This document shows positions 61,279-64,000 of a stretch of 64,000 nucleotides of DNA, piece after piece. The position numbers and the translations under genes were made by a program. The stretch lies in the NCBI RefSeq assembly GCF_042660705.1, contig NZ_JBHSUQ010000001.1; one strand, given 5' to 3'. How positions within the stretch are numbered: the stretch's first letter is position 1; each line of letters begins with the position of its first letter. Under the pieces are notes generated by a model that saw only the letters and a program-made list of their open reading frames with translations, ran no database searches and had not been told where the DNA came from. Source of the DNA: Undibacterium_A arcticum (GTDB taxonomy: Bacteria > Pseudomonadota > Gammaproteobacteria > Burkholderiales > Burkholderiaceae_D).

Positions 61279-61403
61279 ACCAGCGCGCAGCAGGACTCGC
61301 GGGGCGCATGGTTGGTGCGATCAGTGGTCGCGGACGCAGGAACCAGCGCGCAGCAGGACTCGCGGGGCGCATGGTTGGTGCGATCAGTGGTCGCGGACGC
61401 AGG
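61279..61403. repeat. 63-bp tandem duplication
   Basis: Two copies in direct succession (61279-61341 and 61342-61404) with 62 of 63 bases identical. The period is a multiple of three, so any frame through it is preserved. It lies just upstream of the CobW fragment. Confidence 0.9.
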
Positions 61404-61517
61404 CAGCGCAGCCGCATTGCCAAATTCAATGACCAATCATCGTGCGGCCGGCGACGCAATTGCGCTCATTGCCGCTCGAGCAGACAGACCGCCGTCAAAT
61501 CAATGATGAAGGATGGA

Positions 61518-61820
61518 TTAAGACGGAGCACGGACGCGCTGCGGCGCCTGCGCGGGAGGGCTCAGGTAGCCGTCAACGGCGACGAAGGATTTGATCGACT
61601 GCGGCGCAATACGACTCAACACCACGGTCAGCGCGACCAGTGCGACTACTGGCGAGGCCGGACCGCCGGACGGCAGTTGTGCGGCCAGACAGCAGCTGAC
61701 GCAATCGGATGACGCCTCGGTCAGGTCGTGCCGATGCCAGGCCATGCCGAGCATTTGCAGCGTGAACAGGCACAGCAGCATCCAGCGCAGCAATGGGAGG
61801 CAGGGTCGCGTAGCACGCAT
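61518..61820 (-). CDS. DUF2946-like small membrane protein
   Basis: 100 residues: hydrophobic N-terminal helix (LLRWMLLCLFTLQMLGMAW) followed by HRHDLTEASSDCVSCCLAAQL and a second hydrophobic segment (PVVALVALTVVLS). His and Cys close to the first helix are typical of DUF2946 proteins, which are found in copper loci. No clear ribosome site precedes the ATG. Confidence 0.6.
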   Translation of the reverse strand: MRATRPCLPLLRWMLLCLFTLQMLGMAWHRHDLTEASSDCVSCCLAAQLPSGGPASPVVALVALTVVLSRIAPQSIKSFVAVDGYLSPPAQAPQRVRAPS

Positions 61821-61978
61821 TCTATGAAGGATGTTGTTTGCGCTGTGGGGCTTACCGTACCGTGCCGTGCCGGGTTCATCGAATCGAAAAAAGACGATCC
61901 GATGCGCCCGCGATCCGATGCGCCTGCGACCCGGAATCGCCACCCAAGCAGCCCGGTGCGGGTGTTGCGATCAACGGA

Positions 61979-62388
61979 TCAGTATTCCAGCTTGCGCGGC
62001 AGGGTTTTGGCCTGCTCGATCCATTTGGTGACTTCGGCTTCGGATGGCACCCGACGCGTCAGTTTCTTTGCGGTGTTGACCGAAGCCATTGCGGCGGTCA
62101 GATTGGCGGCATTGCGACGCGCCAGTTCCGGCACTGTGTCGACACCGGCCGCTTCCAGCAGTTCGGAAAACTCGGAACCGACGCCGCTGATGCGGTACAG
62201 GTCGACCATGTTGGCAAATTTCAACACCTTCGTTTCGGTGACACCGCACTTTTCAGCCAGCTCCATGCGCTGTTGCGGCGTCAGGCTGTGCGCCAGCAAT
62301 GTATCGGTATCCTTCACGCCGGCGGCGCGCAGTTTGTCACCGACGACCTGGCCGATACCTTCGACGTCTTCAATTTGTAGTTCGCCAT
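61979..62388 (-). CDS. DUF4332 helix-hairpin-helix protein, frameshifted
   Basis: About 137 residues. It begins MANYKIEDVEGIGQVVGDKL in reconstructed form, then LRAAGVKDTDTLLAHSLTP and a second helix-hairpin-helix repeat LYRISGVGSEFSELLEAAGV. One A is missing at TTT 62374-62376. AGGAGG precedes the ATG. DUF4332 proteins are small DNA-binding-like proteins without assigned function. Confidence 0.75.
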
Positions 62389-62670
62389 CGCCGACCTCCT
62401 AGTTGGTGGTTGAAATTGCAGGTTCGACCATTCGCAGGAACAATTTGGATAATGAAACAGCTCGGACTGAAAATCAATGCGGGATTGCACGTAAAAAATG
62501 TGGCGCCATATTGCTTGCATCAGGTTCTCTGTCTGTCGATCACAGCGCATTCTATTTCCTCGCGGCAAAATTCGTCTTTCGTATTGCCGCCGCCGCAGCC
62601 CCCATTCAACATGATATATTCGCAAGCATTTTGCGTATCCGTTGCGACTTGCGCAGCATAAGGAACTCCG
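62389..62670. other. Divergent promoter region of DUF4332 and H-NOX genes
   Basis: About 280 bases without a supportable gene. It must contain both divergent promoters. AAGGA lies before the H-NOX ATG. Confidence 0.4.
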
Positions 62671-63216
62671 ATGTTAGGCATGGTTTTTACCGAGTTTATG
62701 GAAATGGTCGAGGATCGCTTCTCGCCGGCGATCGCCGACAGCGTGATCGAATCGGCCAAGCTGCCGCACGGCGGCGCCTATACGGCGGTGGGCTACTACG
62801 CGCATGAGGAAATCATCGCGCTGGTGGTAGGACTGTCAAAGCAGACCGGCATCCCGGTGCCCGATCTGGTCACCGCCTTCGGCCAGCATTTGCTCAAGCG
62901 CTTTAGCGAAATTTATCCGCAGATGTTTGCCAGCCACACCAGCCTGTTCAGTTTTGTTGCCAGCATAGATGCGGAGATCCACCGCGAGGTGCGCAAGCTG
63001 TATCCGCAGGCGCAACTGCCGCGCTTCACCGTCCTGGAAATCGAAGAGCGCGTGATGCGCTTGGCGTATGAATCGCCGCGCTCGATGGAGGCGCTGGCGG
63101 TCGGCCTCATGCTGGGCGCGGCGGAGCATTTCGGCGAACAAGTCAAGATCAGCCATACAGCAGGAACGGTGGAAGGCCGCCCTGCGACCGTGTTCCACAT
63201 CGACAAAAATACATGA
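62671..63216 (+). CDS. H-NOX haem nitric oxide/oxygen-binding sensor
   Basis: A 181-residue haem sensor. The proximal haem ligand is H104 in IDAEIHREVRKLYP and the haem-propionate motif YxSxR is complete (Y133, S135, R137 in LAYESPRSME). There is no signal peptide, so it is cytosolic. Its stop overlaps the start of a PAS-domain signalling gene, the usual arrangement in which NO binding to H-NOX controls a kinase or cyclase. Confidence 0.92.
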   Translation: MLGMVFTEFMEMVEDRFSPAIADSVIESAKLPHGGAYTAVGYYAHEEIIALVVGLSKQTGIPVPDLVTAFGQHLLKRFSEIYPQMFASHTSLFSFVASIDAEIHREVRKLYPQAQLPRFTVLEIEERVMRLAYESPRSMEALAVGLMLGAAEHFGEQVKISHTAGTVEGRPATVFHIDKNT

Positions 63217-64000
63217 CTGCGTTGCCGGCGCAGCAGGTGCAAGAACAGGCACCGCCGGCCGGCGCTGACGCGGCACTGCTGGAGCGCCGCATCGCTCGCG
63301 AACGAGCGGCCCGTAAATCCGCCGAGGCGCTCCTCAACAGCAAGAGCCTGGAACTGTACGACGCGCTGCAACAGACGTCGGAAGCGCAGCGCCAGCTCGA
63401 ACTCGCGTTGTGGGCAAGCGGCGAGTCGATCTGGGAATGGAATGCCGAGAACAACGGCATCACTATCCGCACCTTCAGCACCGCCGACGGCGAGCCGAAA
63501 ACGACGACGCTTAGCTTCGATACCTGCATCGCCCGCATCAAGCCGGAAGACACCGAGCAAGCGACCCTGATCTGGCGCATGCACCTGATGGGCAACACCG
63601 ACGCCATCGACATGTCGGTGCGCTTCCTGTCGGCGCAAAACTGGCACTGGTTTCGCATCCGGGGGCAGGCGGTGCTGCGCGATGCGCAGGGCTGGGCGCA
63701 GCGCACGGTCGGTACGGTGAAGGACGTCACCCAGCACCGCGCGGCGGAAGAGTCGCTGCGCCTGATGGCGTCGGCATTTGCCAGTTCGCGCGATGCGATG
63801 CTGGTGCTGACCGAACAGTGGCAAATCATCGAAGCCAACGGCGCCTTCAGTGAATTGAGCGGCACGCGCGCGCAGCAGTTGATGGGCGAATCCTTCACGC
63901 GCTTCCTCGACTTGCCGGCCAGCATGCTGCAGCGCTTGCAGCAGTCCGGGCATTTCCGCGCCGAGGGCATGCTGCAGGCGGCGACTGGCAAGGCAATTCC
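63213..64000 (+). CDS. PAS-domain signalling protein coupled to H-NOX (3' end outside window)
   Basis: The first 262 residues are visible. A coiled coil at about residues 24-55 (ERRIARERAARKSAEALLNS) leads into a PAS domain (LALWASGESIWEWNAENNGI) and its PAC end (FRIRGQAVLRDAQGWAQRTV, GTVKDVTQHRAAEE), then a second PAS (AFASSRDAMLVLTEQWQIIE). No membrane segment is present. Output domain is beyond the window: histidine kinase or GGDEF/EAL are both known with H-NOX. Its ATG overlaps the H-NOX stop by four bases. Confidence 0.85.
   Translation, partial: MTALPAQQVQEQAPPAGADAALLERRIARERAARKSAEALLNSKSLELYDALQQTSEAQRQLELALWASGESIWEWNAENNGITIRTFSTADGEPKTTTLSFDTCIARIKPEDTEQATLIWRMHLMGNTDAIDMSVRFLSAQNWHWFRIRGQAVLRDAQGWAQRTVGTVKDVTQHRAAEESLRLMASAFASSRDAMLVLTEQWQIIEANGAFSELSGTRAQQLMGESFTRFLDLPASMLQRLQQSGHFRAEGMLQAATGKAI

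Noticed and set aside
61276..61506. A protein with two 21-residue repeats encoded by the tandem duplication
   Set aside because: The repeat period preserves any frame, so an open frame is not evidence of coding; composition is Arg/Gly/Ala-rich and there is no ribosome site.

Overview
This window reads as a chromosome segment of a beta-proteobacterium, most likely a member of the Burkholderiales close to Oxalobacteraceae (inference from gene families and arrangement: GcvA-type LysR regulators, a Gram-negative trimeric porin, a PQQ alcohol-oxidation block with an AcoR-type activator, and a cus copper-efflux block with CusF and a PII-like protein). No tRNA, rRNA or CRISPR array was seen.

Layout. 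1-17.8 kb is a polyamine/agmatine region: gamma-glutamylputrescine oxidase, two agmatinase-family enzymes, gabT-gabD with a divergent MocR regulator, agmatine deiminase plus N-carbamoylputrescine amidase, a putrescine-binding protein and two GcvA-type LysR regulators. Together these can take agmatine to putrescine by two routes and on to GABA and succinate. A homocysteine methyltransferase and two tandem chemoreceptors lie inside it. 17.8-20.9 kb is a D-alanine catabolic unit (dadA-alr with a divergent Lrp-type regulator). 21-25.4 kb holds a type II NADH dehydrogenase, a CbbY-like HAD protein beside a CbbR-like regulator, and a RIO kinase. 26-27.4 kb has a DUF900-like hydrolase and an unknown partner.

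27.5-47.8 kb is the core of the window: a PQQ-dependent alcohol oxidation regulon. It contains a periplasmic binding protein of the MxaJ/XoxJ kind, cytochrome c550, an AcoR-type sigma-54 activator, pqqABCDE, acetyl-CoA synthetase, a quinoprotein alcohol dehydrogenase with the Asp-x-Asp signature of lanthanide enzymes, a DUF779 protein, NAD aldehyde dehydrogenase, a porin, cytochrome b561, a beta-propeller protein and a TonB receptor. Sigma-54 promoters precede the cytochrome, dehydrogenase, aldehyde dehydrogenase and pqqA genes, three of them with a shared 17-bp upstream dyad. This predicts alcohol to aldehyde to acid to acetyl-CoA under one activator.

48.4-52 kb is a scarred accessory patch: a 158-bp exact direct repeat, a RuvC-like and an XRE gene, an IS256-family remnant and a cusA remnant. 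52-61 kb is a copper/silver efflux block (cusCBA with cusF and small Met/His/Cys-rich secreted proteins). The window ends with an H-NOX sensor translationally coupled to a PAS-domain signalling protein.

About twenty genes are broken by single small indels, most being one base short in a homopolymer, while the reading frames on both sides remain well conserved. I read this mainly as sequencing or assembly error and annotate the reconstructed genes, giving each break position.
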